This document shows positions 12,655 to 25,684 of a stretch of 64,000 nt of DNA, piece after piece. Numbering within the stretch: the stretch's first letter is position 1; each line of letters starts with the position of its first letter. The DNA lies in the NCBI RefSeq assembly GCF_003590095.1, contig NC_039478.1:12028001-12092000 (forward strand), given 5' to 3'. A model generated the notes under the pieces. It saw only the letters and a list, made by a program, of their open reading frames with translations, did not search any database and had not been told where the DNA came from. A program made the translations under genes and the position numbers. The stretch comes from Trichoplusia ni. Lineage: Eukaryota; Arthropoda; Insecta; Lepidoptera; Noctuidae.

Positions 12655-12945
12655 TCAACGGCCTAACCGTCCCGCTGCCGGGGTAGGTACTATTAACCCC
12701 GCGACTTCGGTGACTAAGTGCAGTTGCAATTGTCCCGGGCCGAGGACGCAAACAATGCGGGGCCCAATCAAACGGTCCGGATGACCGTAATTAAGATCAG
12801 CTCTCAAGTAATTAGAGTGAGACAAATAGTGCAAGCAAACGTGCAAACCTCTATTATGGCAGTCCGGTGACAAGTCAGCGAGATTGATTCTGTTTGTGGT
12901 GCTTGTACAATTGTGGGACGAATTGTGCCCAATCATACACGTGAT
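12655..12945. promoter_or_regulatory. GC-elevated segment with homeodomain-like sites, candidate enhancer
   Basis: About 290 bp of evenly mixed sequence in AT-rich surroundings. It includes CGTAATTAAG and AAGTAATTAGAG (TAATTA/TAATTAG cores, about 20 bases apart), GTCCCGGGCC and a GGACGAATTGTGCCC. An ATG-started minus-strand frame of 93 codons covers it but has no recognisable domain and an odd His/Asn/Cys composition, so a non-coding element is more likely. Confidence 0.28.
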
Positions 12946-15900
12946 AAATTAATGTGAATCATGCTTAAACAACTGCTTAAAGTACAGTCGGTAGTTAATA
13001 CACACGTAAACGCAGACTTCGTTTGAGAGGATAAATAGTAATGAGAATTTCTTACAAATATTTTCGTAATAAAGAAGAGTCAACGTAATTGGTTAACTAC
13101 TCAATATAAGTTGTAAAATTTCCCCGTGAGAGCAAACAAAAGTTTAACTGGACTTGTGTACCTAATTACCGATTCCGTTCGGAAAACCTTTCTGCGAGTT
13201 ACAAAACTTGTTTATACAAAAAAAAACTTTTTTCGTCAACTTCTGAATTTATCTAGGCCATATTTTTTAAATTGAGGCGCAACCGTTAACGCCGAGAACA
13301 CGATATCTAAATTATAAAAGGGAACTGTTTTAAAACAATTCGCGAAGTTTTTCCGCGGTTTATGCCTCGAGGCAACGACCTTAATTTGTCCAACAAAAGG
13401 TTTTACGTAAAACGAATGAGAGATAAACTCTTGATGAGTTACACATTACATTTGTGGGAAAAGAAATTCATATTTTACGTTTAAGAAAAAATCCAGAGTT
13501 TTTATTTTATCGGTTTATTCTTATAGCATGGTATATATGAACTGTGGAAGCCTCTTTTTCGGTGGTGAGAGTAAATCGGAAATGGGAACGACGTGTTAAC
13601 ATCTGCCGCCATATTTGTGAACAAGAAACATTAGAGCTTCGTGTATCGCAATAAAAGAAATGTCGCGAAATCGTCATGATAATGGCTTCCGTCAAAAAAA
13701 TATTGAAGGGTGAAATAAAAAAACGGACTTATGTACCTAATTGATATTATCGGGACAATTTTATACCTACATAAGAAAGTAAATGTTTTGTATAGGTACC
13801 CCATAATATTCTTACCAATATATTAAGTAGTTTAAGTTTTCATGAATGATTGAAGTAATTATTTTCGAAACAAAACAGTGACTAATGTAACTCATCTACT
13901 AATGTCAGACCCTTTCAACAGAACGTAGACCTCCAAAAACTCACAGTTAACAAATACAATAAACAAAAACACAAATTACGAGCTGTGTCATACAAGTTAC
14001 CTAACTTTAACTTTATTTTCATTCGTACAATTTGATTTCGTTAATAATTCAGAGCAATTAATACAGTAACAAGAATAACACCCACTTGAAACAAATTTTC
14101 GCTCGTGCATCCAAATATAAACCGTAAAAGGAAACTATTAAGTTCTAAATTGCTTCGCGAAAATCCTATTCCCACATGAATGATCGAAGAGAAGTGGGGT
14201 CAAAAGTTGAAGTTGGTAAAAAATCGGTTGGCGCAGATGTTTGGCACATGGCGACTGGCACGACGCGGCGACGGTGGAATAACGTTTAGTAAAACGAATA
14301 AGTCAGCACTCTCATTTCTTTCTGTCCGACATTTTTTTTTTCGTGATGCGCCTAGTACTAGGTCACAGCGAGCACTTTGACGACGATCAACGCCGAATAA
14401 ATTGAGACTTTTCAGACGATTTTTTTAAAGCTTTTAGGCCTGACTTGTATTTACGTTGAAGAATATGGTTTATTTTGGAAAAGATCAAAGTTCTATAAGA
14501 GATCCAGCGTTTGAAATGCGAAGAGTTAAATGGATAAATATAATTTACTAACCACCTTCTATACCCCTCTCATCATTGTTTACCTTTCCACTCGATATTA
14601 GCTACGGCTGTACTAAACAACCAAAACTCTAGCATGAATCACCTCTTAAGGCTGTATTCGTGACGTCACAGGGCGCGTTATGAACAAACAAAGTGGCATG
14701 CCAAATGACACGCATCCATCGTGGGATATAGCAGACACTGGAATAACACTGAATACGGGAGCGTGGGGCGTCAATGTGATGTTATGAGTTTTTCTATTAG
14801 ATGAGATGGCTGAGAAATTGCGAAAGTACTTTCATATATATATTTTTTTTTAATGCGAAGTGGTCTCATACTTTTATTTATTGATCAGTTTAAAAGAGGT
14901 TTTAAAAGCATGGCATGCCATAATTTTTGGCAAATAAATAATAAGTTATACAGAAGTTTCTGAAGTAAAATATACACTTGTACTGATGAAAACGTTTAGA
15001 AACATTTTTAAAGTACATTTTTCTAATAAAGGAAATTCCATTTAAACATAAATATCAATATTATTGCTGCATATATGTAACAGTATCAAAAATTATGACC
15101 TATTTCAGTCTAACCATTTTGCGACACATGTAAACAACGCAGCATTATCTCCTTATTTCTATTACGCATAAAGGTCATAATCGCTTGGCATTTTTTCGTG
15201 AAATGCCTTAGGGAGTCAGAAGCTCCTAAGCAATTACGAATGACATGCGTCGTAAAAGTCGTGTAAGTAACGATATGACAGCGGGGCCACACAATAACTT
15301 TAATGATAGCGATATTGCGGTTTGTGGCGCCTTATTTTTCTTACTTTCGACGGAGTTCGGTTAAATATTTTGAGATAAAATTTGATGTTATAAATAAGTA
15401 TACTGGATTAGTTACGATATTGAACTGCAGCTGTGTGTATGTATGTACCTCCTAGGTAGCTTGCACGACTTGGTTCTGTATTTTAATTTTATTGTTAAAT
15501 GATAAAACTAGATTGTATTGTAATTTTGAGACAAAATCAAAATGTTTGCATTTGTGGTAGGCTTGACGGTCGCTTAGTAAATACTACTTACATATTTGTA
15601 AATCCAAAATGAAATTCCCATTGAGAAGAACCGGCAAAAATCTCCGTATATACATACGAAAGAAGAACGAAGAAATTCATAAGCTTTTTAACATTAAACT
15701 ACTTACAGTTACGATAAATTTGAATGATAAAAGTTTCCCTAAATCCTAAATTCTCATAAATAAATACATGACATAAAACGTTTAGATAAATAAACAAGAT
15801 TCAAACCACCAACCCTGACACAGCCTGGCACAGTTCATATAACGTTAAATCAAAACCAACAATTTCACCAAAGAAAACTATTCAAGCCCAAACTTGAGTT

Positions 15901-16074
15901 AATGAAGTTTTTTTTCGTTGACATTAATTTCGTATCAGGTGTCACGAAGGTTGCCTTTGACGTTATTAAAAAGGTGCCTAGTAACCACGTAATTATATTT
16001 CGCTTTTGTTTTTTATTAATGGCTCTCATAATAAGTGCCTACACTACCTACCTACCTATAGGTACTTCAAATTA
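12946..16074. other. AT-rich presumed intron, nothing firmly recognised
   Basis: Small frames at 13507, 14180, 15110 and 15902 show no domain. A GC-richer patch at about 14220-14280 (GGCGACTGGCACGACGCGG) is too short to interpret. (ACCT)n occurs near 16043-16055. Confidence 0.3.
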
Positions 16075-16088
16075 TATTTTTGTTATAT

Positions 16089-16448
16089 CATCATTGGCCT
16101 AGCCTTTTCCCAACTATGTTGGGGTCGGCTACCAGTCCAACCGGTTTCAGCTAAGTACCAGTGTTTTACAAGGAGCGACTGCCTATCTGACCTCCTCAAC
16201 CCAGTTACCTGGGCAACACGATACCCCTTGGTTAGTCTGGCTGTCAGACTTTTTCAAGCTTCTGACTACCTGTAACGACTGTCAAAGATGTAGGAATAAC
16301 AGCCGGGACCCACAATTTAACGTGCCTTCCGAAACACGGAGGAACTCGTTATGACAAAGATGGTCACCCATCTACGGACCAACCGCGTCAAGCATAGCTT
16401 AACCTGATCGAATTACTTATGCGGTTATAGCTTAGCCACGAGCTCCTC
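16089..16448 (-). mobile_element. 5S rRNA-derived SINE, full length, with 14-bp target duplication
   Basis: The element is about 360 bp in reverse orientation. Its head (near 16448) begins GAGGAGCTCGTGGC. It is followed by a segment like the 5S rRNA internal promoter (CGATCAC-like, TTAAGC, GACGCGGTTGGTC, GATGGGTGACCATC). The tail ends at 16089 with the hairpin CCCAACATAGTTGGG and an ATGATG repeat. The flanks repeat TATTTTTGTTATAT at 16075-16088 and 16449-16462, which fixes both ends. Four other copies lie in the window. Confidence 0.8.
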
Positions 16449-16462
16449 TATTTTTGTTATAT

Positions 16463-18433
16463 GAATATGATGAATTACTCTTTAGTGTTTTTTGACGTAG
16501 GTATTACGAGTAGGTACTAACTTTTTACACGAAAATATAGGGCATGCCTTTCTTTTGCCTAGGCATATTCAATTACTGTCTGGGACTAATATAACTTTAA
16601 ATATTTTGATCTGCCTATCTGACATCTTTAACTCATTTTCCCGTTATTTGGTATCTTACAGTTAAACTGACAGAACTAATGATAGAATACTAATAAATGC
16701 TCATTTTATAAAATTTTGAATCATGGAATTGACAATTAAAAGGCCGCCAACAGTAAAATTAAATCTATAGATCACAGCCTAAAACAATACCGGATAATTA
16801 ATTTACGTAATAAAACTTATCGAACCTCTAATAGGAAAGCTTACACAACTTACATAGGAAGCAATAGGAACCGCATCACAAGTTAGTTCAAATCGTATAA
16901 GTTCATTAGTTATTGCCTCGGATCGCATAAACACAATACGCGGTGGCGCCACGGGCGATTTAAATTTATTACTCACTCGGGGGGGCTACCAATACGCAAC
17001 GTAAGCTTAGTGTGTGAGAGAGATGGAGAATCACACAGCGTAGAGCAGTATCTCGCTCACACAATTACTTTAATAAGAATTGGTAGATTTTATGCAATAT
17101 GATACTCTTAAAAGTTTAAACGTTTTGCTTATAAGATATTTGTTTTCTTTCTTTTTGTAGCCGCAGTTTGTTGTAACTTTAAACTTAAAAATAATGATTA
17201 TTACTAATCTGGTATGGGTTGAGCTATGCCGATAAATACATGGGACTTAACCGTTATTAAATAAATAATTATTGTATGGGAAAGCTGTCAAACGAAAACT
17301 GTTATTGAGAATTTATAATTTGAAATATGAGTAAAATAATATCGGTTGATTTTTATAGCGTATAGCGTTACAGACGCTAAAGTTTATTACATTGAAGGTT
17401 ATTAATGTGGTATACCTATATGTATACGGAAAAACTGTTTAATTGTTTAAATATAAAAAGTTCTTTAAAAAAGTTTAAAATAAAAGAATGACACAATAGA
17501 GTTTCCATTCATTAAAAATCATGAGCTATCACGGTGGTATTTATCGATGGGTAGGCATGAGGTCATCGATCTCACTGCATCCAACCGGAACACAGGACTT
17601 AGCGTACTTCTCACAGACAGGATGTTTTCTCTTCAAACTTTAATACTATGCCCACTTTGCCCAACACTAGACATCATTCATGAATTATGAATGAGATGAC
17701 GGAAGAAATATTTAGAATTTTTACAGGTTATAAATGTTTGCCGTCAAAATTTATGCTTAGCATAAAACTTTAGAAAAAAGTAATTAAAAAAGCTTATAAA
17801 AACAAAAATTATTGACCAAAGCTCAAAATTTTGAGAAAATGAGTCAAAAGCACTGTCTTAAAAAAAGCAAATTAATGTTTTTATGGCATTAGAAATTACC
17901 GTTCGGCATTTGTTTATTTTAATACCCACATCCAGTTCATCATTTAATTTTGTTTTGTTTCAATACTCATTTGAATAAATATTTTATATCAATCAGGCAC
18001 AAATACATTCAACAACAAACATATAGACACATACAAGTCAGACTCAGTCTCACAATCAAAGGGAACCTCTGTAATCCCTAGCTCCCCAGTTCCCTTACAT
18101 CCTCCTTGCTTTCACACTTCATGGTATAGGGCCCTCTATTCTTTCCACTTTAATGAATAAAGCAATATATTTAACTGGAACGTGCATAATACTCCTTCGA
18201 GTGACAACCCTAGCTTGGTAAGTTGGTACTCCGTTTTACATACGATGTCAATAACACACGAAGTTGGTATAGTCAGCAACAGAAGATTTAACACAATTAA
18301 GTCCTAGAATTAAGTTTTGTAAATTGTAGAGCCTAGGTCCTACAACACAGGGAATCCTATTGTGGGATCTAGAGCATAACCGATAATGTAAAAAATTCTG
18401 GCAATAAACGATTTTCCCTTTTTTTTCGCTTAC
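16463..18433. other. AT-rich presumed intron, nothing recognised
   Basis: GC rises briefly near 16945-16985 (GGTGGCGCCACGGGCG). Otherwise no gene or repeat was seen. Confidence 0.35.
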
Positions 18434-18611
18434 TCATCATCATCCTAGCCTTTTCCCAACTATGATGGGGTCGGCTTCCAGTCTGGCCGGATTCAGCTAA
18501 GTCCCAGTCTCTTACAAGAAGCGACTGCCTATCTGACCTCCTCAACCCAGTTACCTGGTCAACACGATAAACTTTAGTGAGACTGGTGGTCAGACTTTCT
18601 AACTTCTGACT
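18434..18611 (-). mobile_element. 5S-derived SINE, truncated copy lacking the 5S head
   Basis: Only the 3' half is present: the TCATCATCATC tail, the CCCAACTATG(A/T)TGGGG hairpin and the part through GACTGCCTATCTGACC, then similarity fades near TTCTGACTA. Loss of the 5' head with an intact tail is what incomplete target-primed reverse transcription gives. Confidence 0.75.
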
Positions 18612-19040
18612 ATTGAGTCGCTGTTGTACTATTGTTTAATAAACTTGATACCTATTACAGTTAAAACGTAAAGAACACCAATTCCTACATGCCACTGAAA
18701 AATACTTGCGCTTGTTTAATAGGGCTGTGTTATCGACTTATTTTGCTGACTGTACTTCGTTCTATTTCCGATATAATAGCTAAATATCCGATGGTAATTA
18801 TAATAATTATTGTCGGCCATTGATTCGTTTGTAGTGTTGGACTATTTTAGACACGGAATTAGTTAGTCTCAAAATAGTAACGAAAATGTTCGTTTGGTTA
18901 ATAATTATAATTATAACAGTGACAGTTTCGGAATTATTTTGTATGACAATATGAAAATAACAAACTAATGGGATTAAAATTTACTTGAAAGAGATACAGA
19001 ATTTGTTTTCTTTTTTATATCTAAATAATATTTTATCTAT

Positions 19041-19310
19041 TAATATATAAAGCTGAAGAGTTTGTTTGTTTGTTTGAACGCGCTAATCTCAGGCACTACT
19101 GGTACAAATTGAAAAAATATTTTTGTGTTGAATAGACCATTCATCGAGGAAGGTTAGGCTATATACCATCACGCTGCGACTAATAGTAGCGAAGATATAA
19201 AGGAAAATGTGGAAAAAACAGGGGCATTATTCATCTTCGAGGGCTTCCGTTCAAAAATTCTTAGCTTATAGCTTCTAACCACGCGAACGAAGTCGCGGGC
19301 AACAGCTAGT
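19041..19310 (+). mobile_element. Helitron-like non-autonomous element ending CTAG
   Basis: It starts TAATATATAAAGCTGAAGAG with (GTTT)n, then GAACGCGCTAATCTCAGG and TAGACCATTCATCGAGGAAG, and ends CGCGAACGAAGTCGCGGGC then AACAGCTAG/T. A sister copy lies at 53.6 kb in the other orientation. Confidence 0.65.
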
Positions 19311-21004
19311 TATATGATAAAAGGTACAGAATTAATTTAATCACCCTATGTAGCTCTATCTTCATCTTTATGTATTCGCTCTGTGTAGTATATTTAACCG
19401 TCTATAACATATTATAGTCTGTGGTCAACGTATTGTTACGTAACTTTCGCAGTTCCAGACGTCTGGGCCATTCATTGCTCGCGGAAAAAGTTCCGTCGCA
19501 TAATACTCCGCAAAAATAGATTATATCAACCATGCCAGTTTGGTCCTGGCTACGAATATTACCTACTATAGAAAATTATATGATCGTAATCAGTAATCAT
19601 GCTTGTAAAGTTACAAGAAAATTTATGATACTTTTTAAAACCTTTTTACAAGGTATAATAATATTAGAGTTTGCAGGTTTTTACTATTTTCTGATCAAAT
19701 AATAATGCCAACCTACCAATATACCTACGTCCCACAGTTGAGCACTTTGCCGTTAAAGGAAGGTTTTCTGAATCTATCTTTAATTGCGAATGTTTGTTAT
19801 TCTAGAAAGAACTCTTTGAACACAATTTACTTAAGTAAATCAATACCTCTACAAACACAGATTCTACCAAATATTCTTCAAGTTTCTATAATAAATTGCT
19901 CAATATTCCCGTAACGGAAACGTTCAGATTTCCATGAAAATAAAAGGTTAATGAATATCTTTAACGTCTTTTTCGAAACAGGATCGTATTGCTTCAATTA
20001 TCGTTGTTTTTACGTCTGTGTTCAATTCTTTACTTTACACTTACGAAACATGGGATTGGATGAGATTACAGAAATAATTCGTGAGGATTGAGGTGGACAA
20101 TAACAATAAGGAAAACGCAAGATACCTATGTTTATAATAGGTAAAGTAGGTGTCACTAGAAGTCTGACATTCCCTGCTCAATCCAAAGCAAGAGGAGAAA
20201 TTTTATGATTTCCCATCTAGGATATAGTAGGAGTTAAAAATAGATAATTATGCACAAAATACAAGCTTGCTTAGTTTGAGACTAGATGGCGTTGTCTGAA
20301 ATTGGGAAATATTTTAGAATTATAAAACTTACAAGTATCTACAATAACTGTAGTTTAATTACATTAGTCTTAAATATTCATTACCTACGTCCTAAGTAAG
20401 AATAATCGTCTTCATAGACAAAACTCATTAAAACGATAATTATTGTCACAAGAAACTTAAGCCTAACACCACAAAAATACAAAAAGCTTATATTCCTTGA
20501 TACTTTATAACATAAATAGTTTTACTTAATACGTAACATAAATTTCTATAGTAAAAACGCAATCTAATAAGAATATCAAAGGAATGTATGAAATATAAAT
20601 GAACTCTGAACATGATTCCGGTGGCGACATCCGAATATAGAGTAATCGATAGCCGTCACGACACTGCTTCCCTCTGTTATTTACAACAACGTCAAAATAA
20701 GGTTCACGTAACAAACGTAGCCTTTTTTAGGTTTTTCTCCTGTTTTTTATAAATTAGTAATGTTTTGTTTTGAAGAGTTATCGCATAGCGTTAAGATCCA
20801 CGTCTATACATAAATGTAGAGTTCTTGCTTTTCTGTAAATGGAAACTAAAAAAAAATAGTATAATTGAACAAACGTCAAAAATCAACATGGCGTATATAT
20901 CGCAATTAAAGAAGTAATTAATTTAGTGCTATTAAAATAAATAAATATTGATTATACTAATGAAATGGATTGGGAACTTAATTACATTTATTTAGTTTTT
21001 TTTC
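19311..21004. other. AT-rich presumed intron, one SINE fragment only
   Basis: Apart from the SINE piece at 20.26 kb there is a short GC-richer patch near 19440-19500 (GTTCCAGACGTCTGGGCC, containing the palindrome CCAGACGTCTGG). No gene is recognised. Confidence 0.35.
20257..20316 (+). mobile_element. SINE family B, short 3' fragment
   Basis: It carries ACAAGCTTGCTTAGTTTGAG and ACTAGATGGCGTTGT, as in the copies at 45.0 and 61.7 kb. Only about 60 bp remain. Confidence 0.6.
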
Positions 21005-21388
21005 TCAGGTTTTATGAGTAAGGTAAGATTTCTCTAGACCTAAATAACAAAACCCTAAGCTTGCTCTCGACTCAATCTCCAGTCTCCGATAATCGTATAC
21101 AGATAGTCCTGGGACAAAGCACTCGACACCAATTGTGATCAAGACTCCTCGTAACACATTTTGTACCCTATTCCTTAGCACATAGAGTACATTGTTAGCT
21201 GTAGTATGGAATTGGTTTAAGAGGAAAGAGCCCGGTAGGAAGTTGCCGTCACTTAACACAAATAGCAACACAAATGTATTAACATAAAACATATACTTAT
21301 TCTGGCTGGTTACATATATTATGGCAAGAATAAGTTCATTGCACAAGCCAAATAAAAAGAATAGTCGCAAGACTAAGTATACCAACAT
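21005..21388 (-). other. Open frame of 127 codons, unknown
   Basis: It is one of the longest ATG-started frames outside GC-rich DNA. The N-terminal 45 residues are hydrophobic (MLVYLVLRLFFLFGLCNELI onwards, two possible membrane segments). The C-terminal part is more mixed (NVLRGVLITIGVECFVPGLS). There is no recognisable family, no nearby polyadenylation context that decides it, and the composition of the first half is typical of AT-rich chance coding. Confidence 0.12.
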
Positions 21389-24066
21389 AGAGTCGACCTC
21401 TCGAAGGCTTCAAAACAAAGAAAGTAAAACAGTAGTGCACAGTTATCATTGTACGCTCGGTCATTGACCGCATGTCAAGTTCAAGAGTAGAAGGGCCGCT
21501 CGAACCGTTTATTTTTAGGGCACTAAATATACTGAACCCGTTCAGTGTTCCAAGTAATGTTTCCTGCCGAGCTTCTTGATTGGCTCGCGTATACTAAACA
21601 CTTGCGAAAATGTTTACTCAGAAAGATCAAAGATAGAATTGTCGTGAAATTGAATCATGGACTTAGGAGACAACGTTTTGAGTACGAGATACAATATTGT
21701 TAAACATTGTAACTCATTCAAGTAACAACAATCTTTGACAGGTATTTTATGAAACTTAAAGAACTGTTGAGACGAAAAATATGTTTAACTAATTTGTTAA
21801 ATGTTAATTCGAAACATTTGAACGTTGTTAAATCCAGTGTAAAATATACCACAACAATGAAAACATATTAAATGCCATATCCATGTTTCAACACCTTTTC
21901 AATCCAGCTGTGAAAACAATTCAAAACCTGTTTGAAGTCACCTCGTATGATACCCTCGGATGTCCTTTGGAAGTACTGAGACATTCAGCCATTCTGAACC
22001 CTATGGTCTTATGATGATTAGAAGTACCCACTGAGAGATTCAACAATGTTACACATTGCACCATAAGTGAATAGAAACAGAAGAATGTATGTTCCTGCAT
22101 TTGTTTTTTTACTAGCTTCATAAAACTTAATGAATTCACCAGCCATACAATTTAACTGAACAATACGTCAAAGACAAGGAACTTAATATTCAATTGAGTC
22201 ATATTTATGTTAGATCAAATGACTGCAATGGATCTCGAAACGAGAGCTGCACTTAGTCTCGTGTGAGGTCGAACAGTTAAAACTGATGTCATCCACTTTA
22301 AACTCCCAATAAATAACATAATGTACTCCCACGCAAAGTCTATTGAAACCATTACTAATAATAATTTTGATAAGAGGATAAATTGAACACACAAATTTAA
22401 CAAAGCTTAACTTAAAATTGAATGTACATAAGTCTTACTTTTAACCCATAGAAAGAGAAAATCTGTAGAATAATTATTTAGACAAGAGTTGAACACCTAC
22501 ACAATGTTATATCACTTTACCTGAACTTGAATATCGATCTATTTTATTTTATCCTCTTAAAAGTTAAAGACATAATGAGTCTTAGCAGCAGAATGATCAT
22601 CCTGACGTAAGTTGAAAACATAAATGCTGCAACTATGTCTTATTAAAGTCTTATTAGTAGTGTCAGTCTTATTAAAAAAAAGTCCAACAAAACACGACAC
22701 GTAACAGAGGAATAATCACTAAGTTATTAATTGAACATCCAATATTGTTATATCATTAAACTTAAACTTAATTGTCTATCTGTTTCATTGTAACCTCTTA
22801 AAAAGACAAAAAGATAATCGAAAATATTTAATTAAAACTGACTAAATGTAGGCAATCGAAGTTTTAGTATGTGGGATCCATTATCTTTCACTCAAAAACC
22901 ATTTTTCAGTATAACACAAAACCAATGATAAAATAATTTTTCATCTGCAAAATGGTTTCAATTCTCACTTTTCACATCGAAAATGCCTTAAAACTCTTCC
23001 ATTTTGCTATCCATTAGCAAATCCGATGTCGGTACAGATTTCTGTGAGGTATTTTAAACCATTGTAAATACTGATGAAATTCGTAAATTCGTGTATCAAT
23101 TTTATACGTGAGAGCTTCGATATGTATTCACTTTTGAAAATAAGATTAATAATTTTGTTTTTTAATCTTGTTATTTTTTTAACCTATTTGATAACTTTCC
23201 TTTTGTGGTTAATTTGTAGACTTAGGCTTATTCTATAAACTTTTCTCTGAACGTGGTATAACTTAGCAGTATTGAAATTTCTTTTACACTACCTAACTAC
23301 ACTAATTTTTATCAATTGATTTAGCATTTTGAGACGTTTTGAGAGATAATTATTGGAACTAATAAACCCGATTATAAAATTTCTTTTACGTTAGTTAGAG
23401 ACGTATTACCTAAATAGTTAAAAATAGTCTAAATTCTGACACTAAATTTGTTCATAATTGCAATGAATTATCAACACATTGTTTAATAAACTTTCCTTTT
23501 AATATACAAATAATGAATCGGCTTTTAAAATTCATATAGCATGCATAACAGGGTGCGATCCACCCTTAGCCGCTACATTCCCATTGTTAGGGCCCACATT
23601 GTGCAAGAACCACCTGGCTCATTAACGGTACTGGAATCAGGACCAGTATAACTTGATACCTGAAGACTACGACACACCTAGGAGCTTTGCGACTGGTAGG
23701 GATTTTATATCACGATTTTGTTGATATAAAATTGGTAATGTCAAAACAATATTATTTGGAAGCACATTTTAAGAAAGCAAAGTGTTTTTATTTATTATCT
23801 AAACTGCATAAGGTAGACATAGGCTTTCAAAGCACTTTTTTAAACTTAGGAATTTCACATGAAGACAAAAAGAAAAAGGGTACTTTTCGAACCTAGCCAC
23901 ACACAAAAATAATAACGTTTTTTTGCCTAAAATTACTCTAAGGTATTTTTTATTTTTGTTCACGTAAGACAAGGCAGTGCCTTGTGTAATGACTTACCAC
24001 AACAACAAAATAAGGCTTATCAAAAAAATCATATTCGCACGCGTACAAGAGGCATCCACTAAGCTC
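21389..24066. other. AT-rich presumed intron, nothing firmly recognised
   Basis: A mixed patch at 23540-23690 (GGGTGCGATCCACCCTTAGC, TAGGGCCCACATTGTGC) may be an old repeat. The overlapping minus-strand frames at 22210-22403 are chance. Confidence 0.3.
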
Positions 24067-24205
24067 TCAGAGGCCATGATAAAATGGTCGCGAAACACGT
24101 TTCACTTGCCTTGCCTCCACGTCACTGGCCCATTTCTTACGATCCATTGACTTCGAGCCATTCATTGGTGCCTTTTCAAATGAGAAGGGTTTTAAATGCG
24201 ACTCA
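24067..24205 (-). other. Exon-like or conserved-looking segment, minus strand
   Basis: On the minus strand a pyrimidine-biased stretch ends in TTTGCAG (acceptor at 24207-24206). It is followed, in phase 2, by an open frame of about 46 codons with a charged C-terminus (MDRKKWASDVEARQVKRV, then SRPFYHGL) and a TGA stop at 24069-24067. About 130 bases further on, AATAAA appears on the same strand near 23952-23947. The segment is GC-richer than its surroundings. No family is recognised, and the phase does not match the phase-1 semaphorin donor (joined to it, the frame stops after a few codons). A conserved non-coding element would look the same. Confidence 0.22.
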
Positions 24206-24836
24206 CTGCAAATGAGAACGTATATGAAGATTTATCGCACATATATTGTTGTGGGGTGACGTATAGCTAACTAAAAAATAACCAGCAAGCGAAAATATGC
24301 TAACGCTTTTGTAAAAGTTAAAATTTAAATGTAAATTTTAAAGCAAAATAATAAGCAATGGTCTAATAATCACTTTAAAAAACGATCAAAATAAGTTGCT
24401 AAATAAGTACATCATAAATTATTTCGTAATCACTAATTATTAATCCATATCAAATCCCAATAGAAAAGAAATAATCTTAAGAATTCGTTTGCATAAAAGC
24501 CAAATTAATCAGACAGAGTAGTTCACATAAAATTAACAAAAAAATCAAATATAAATTAGATACAGATAGTTTTATCAAACTAATAGAAAGATATAAAAGA
24601 TTTAGTAAAACTAAACGGTACATAATTAAACGGATGACATAAGAAAACACTTAGTTAATTGTCCTCTTTAACCTGGTATACGAAATGAGGGCTCTTGAAT
24701 AAATGTTTTTAATTATGTTTGAACGCTGTAAAAAGTTTGTATAGCAGAAGAACCGGCTGGTTATTCCCCTCTGTGCTCGTGATTAGTTCATTTTAATCCC
24801 GGTTTAAAAACTACATGACAATAGGCTAGACGCTTT

Positions 24837-25130
24837 TTATATCGCAAAAAAGTCGTCTACCGTTCGTTCATACAGTTTCCCGTTGAGAATTTCGACAAAT
24901 ATTTTTATTACTAAACCAATGTTTGCACAGCCCTCGTCAGCAAGGGTTGGGATAAAAACACCATTCAATCCGCCATCTTTCTTTGATTCCGCTTCTAACC
25001 CATTTTTCATGCGAATATGAATAGAACAGCTGGTGCGATCGATTGCCGGCACTTTCCTTACCCAATCCCGTATACATGTCTGATGGAATATCTTATTAAT
25101 AATAATAGAATATATACGCGTCCTATGCAT
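24837..25130 (-). other. Open frame of 97 codons, unknown
   Basis: ATG-started, ending TAA. The middle part is balanced in composition (AESKKDGGLNGVFIPTLADE), unlike most chance frames here, but no domain or splice context is recognised. It could be a worn piece of a transposon protein or chance. Confidence 0.15.
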
Positions 25131-25684
25131 ATCAATAAGCTCGACAAGCTAAAATGTTTTATTGCGAAACTTGTTCAAGGGAAATGTTGAAAAAGAGAGT
25201 AAATAATAGTCTTTATCTAAAATAAGATTTATTACGCCCCTCATAAAACTTTTGGCAGTAAAAACAGATGAGGTTTAAAACAAAAATCCGATTGCAAACG
25301 CACAAAACTTTCTCTTAGTGAACGATCCACAAAATGCATTCACGAAGTTAGGAAAGCACTTTCGACCTCCCGCAAAGGAAATGCACGGTAAAATAAATGT
25401 GATGCATGATTTTTGAATAATCAGCTATGTATATAGCGCAGTAAAAACACAAACAAGTAAATGATAAGATATTCGCATTTGTATACTAAGTAGCTAAATA
25501 AGAGTCGCAAATGCGAAAGCACTTAAGAAAAGTCTCAAAAACAAAAGAGGAAAATTTGATTGTACAAGCTGAACCAGCGACCCCAAACAGCCCACTAAAA
25601 GAAATTAATCGGCGTGTCCGAAAAAATAAAAACAAAGGAACGGTAAATCCCACACTGGGAAGACAATACATCGCGTCGTCATAA

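Noticed and set aside
16992..17003. ATACGCAACGTA shared with 47873-47884
   Set aside because: A 12- to 13-base match between two places in 64 kb, with no further similarity, can be chance.
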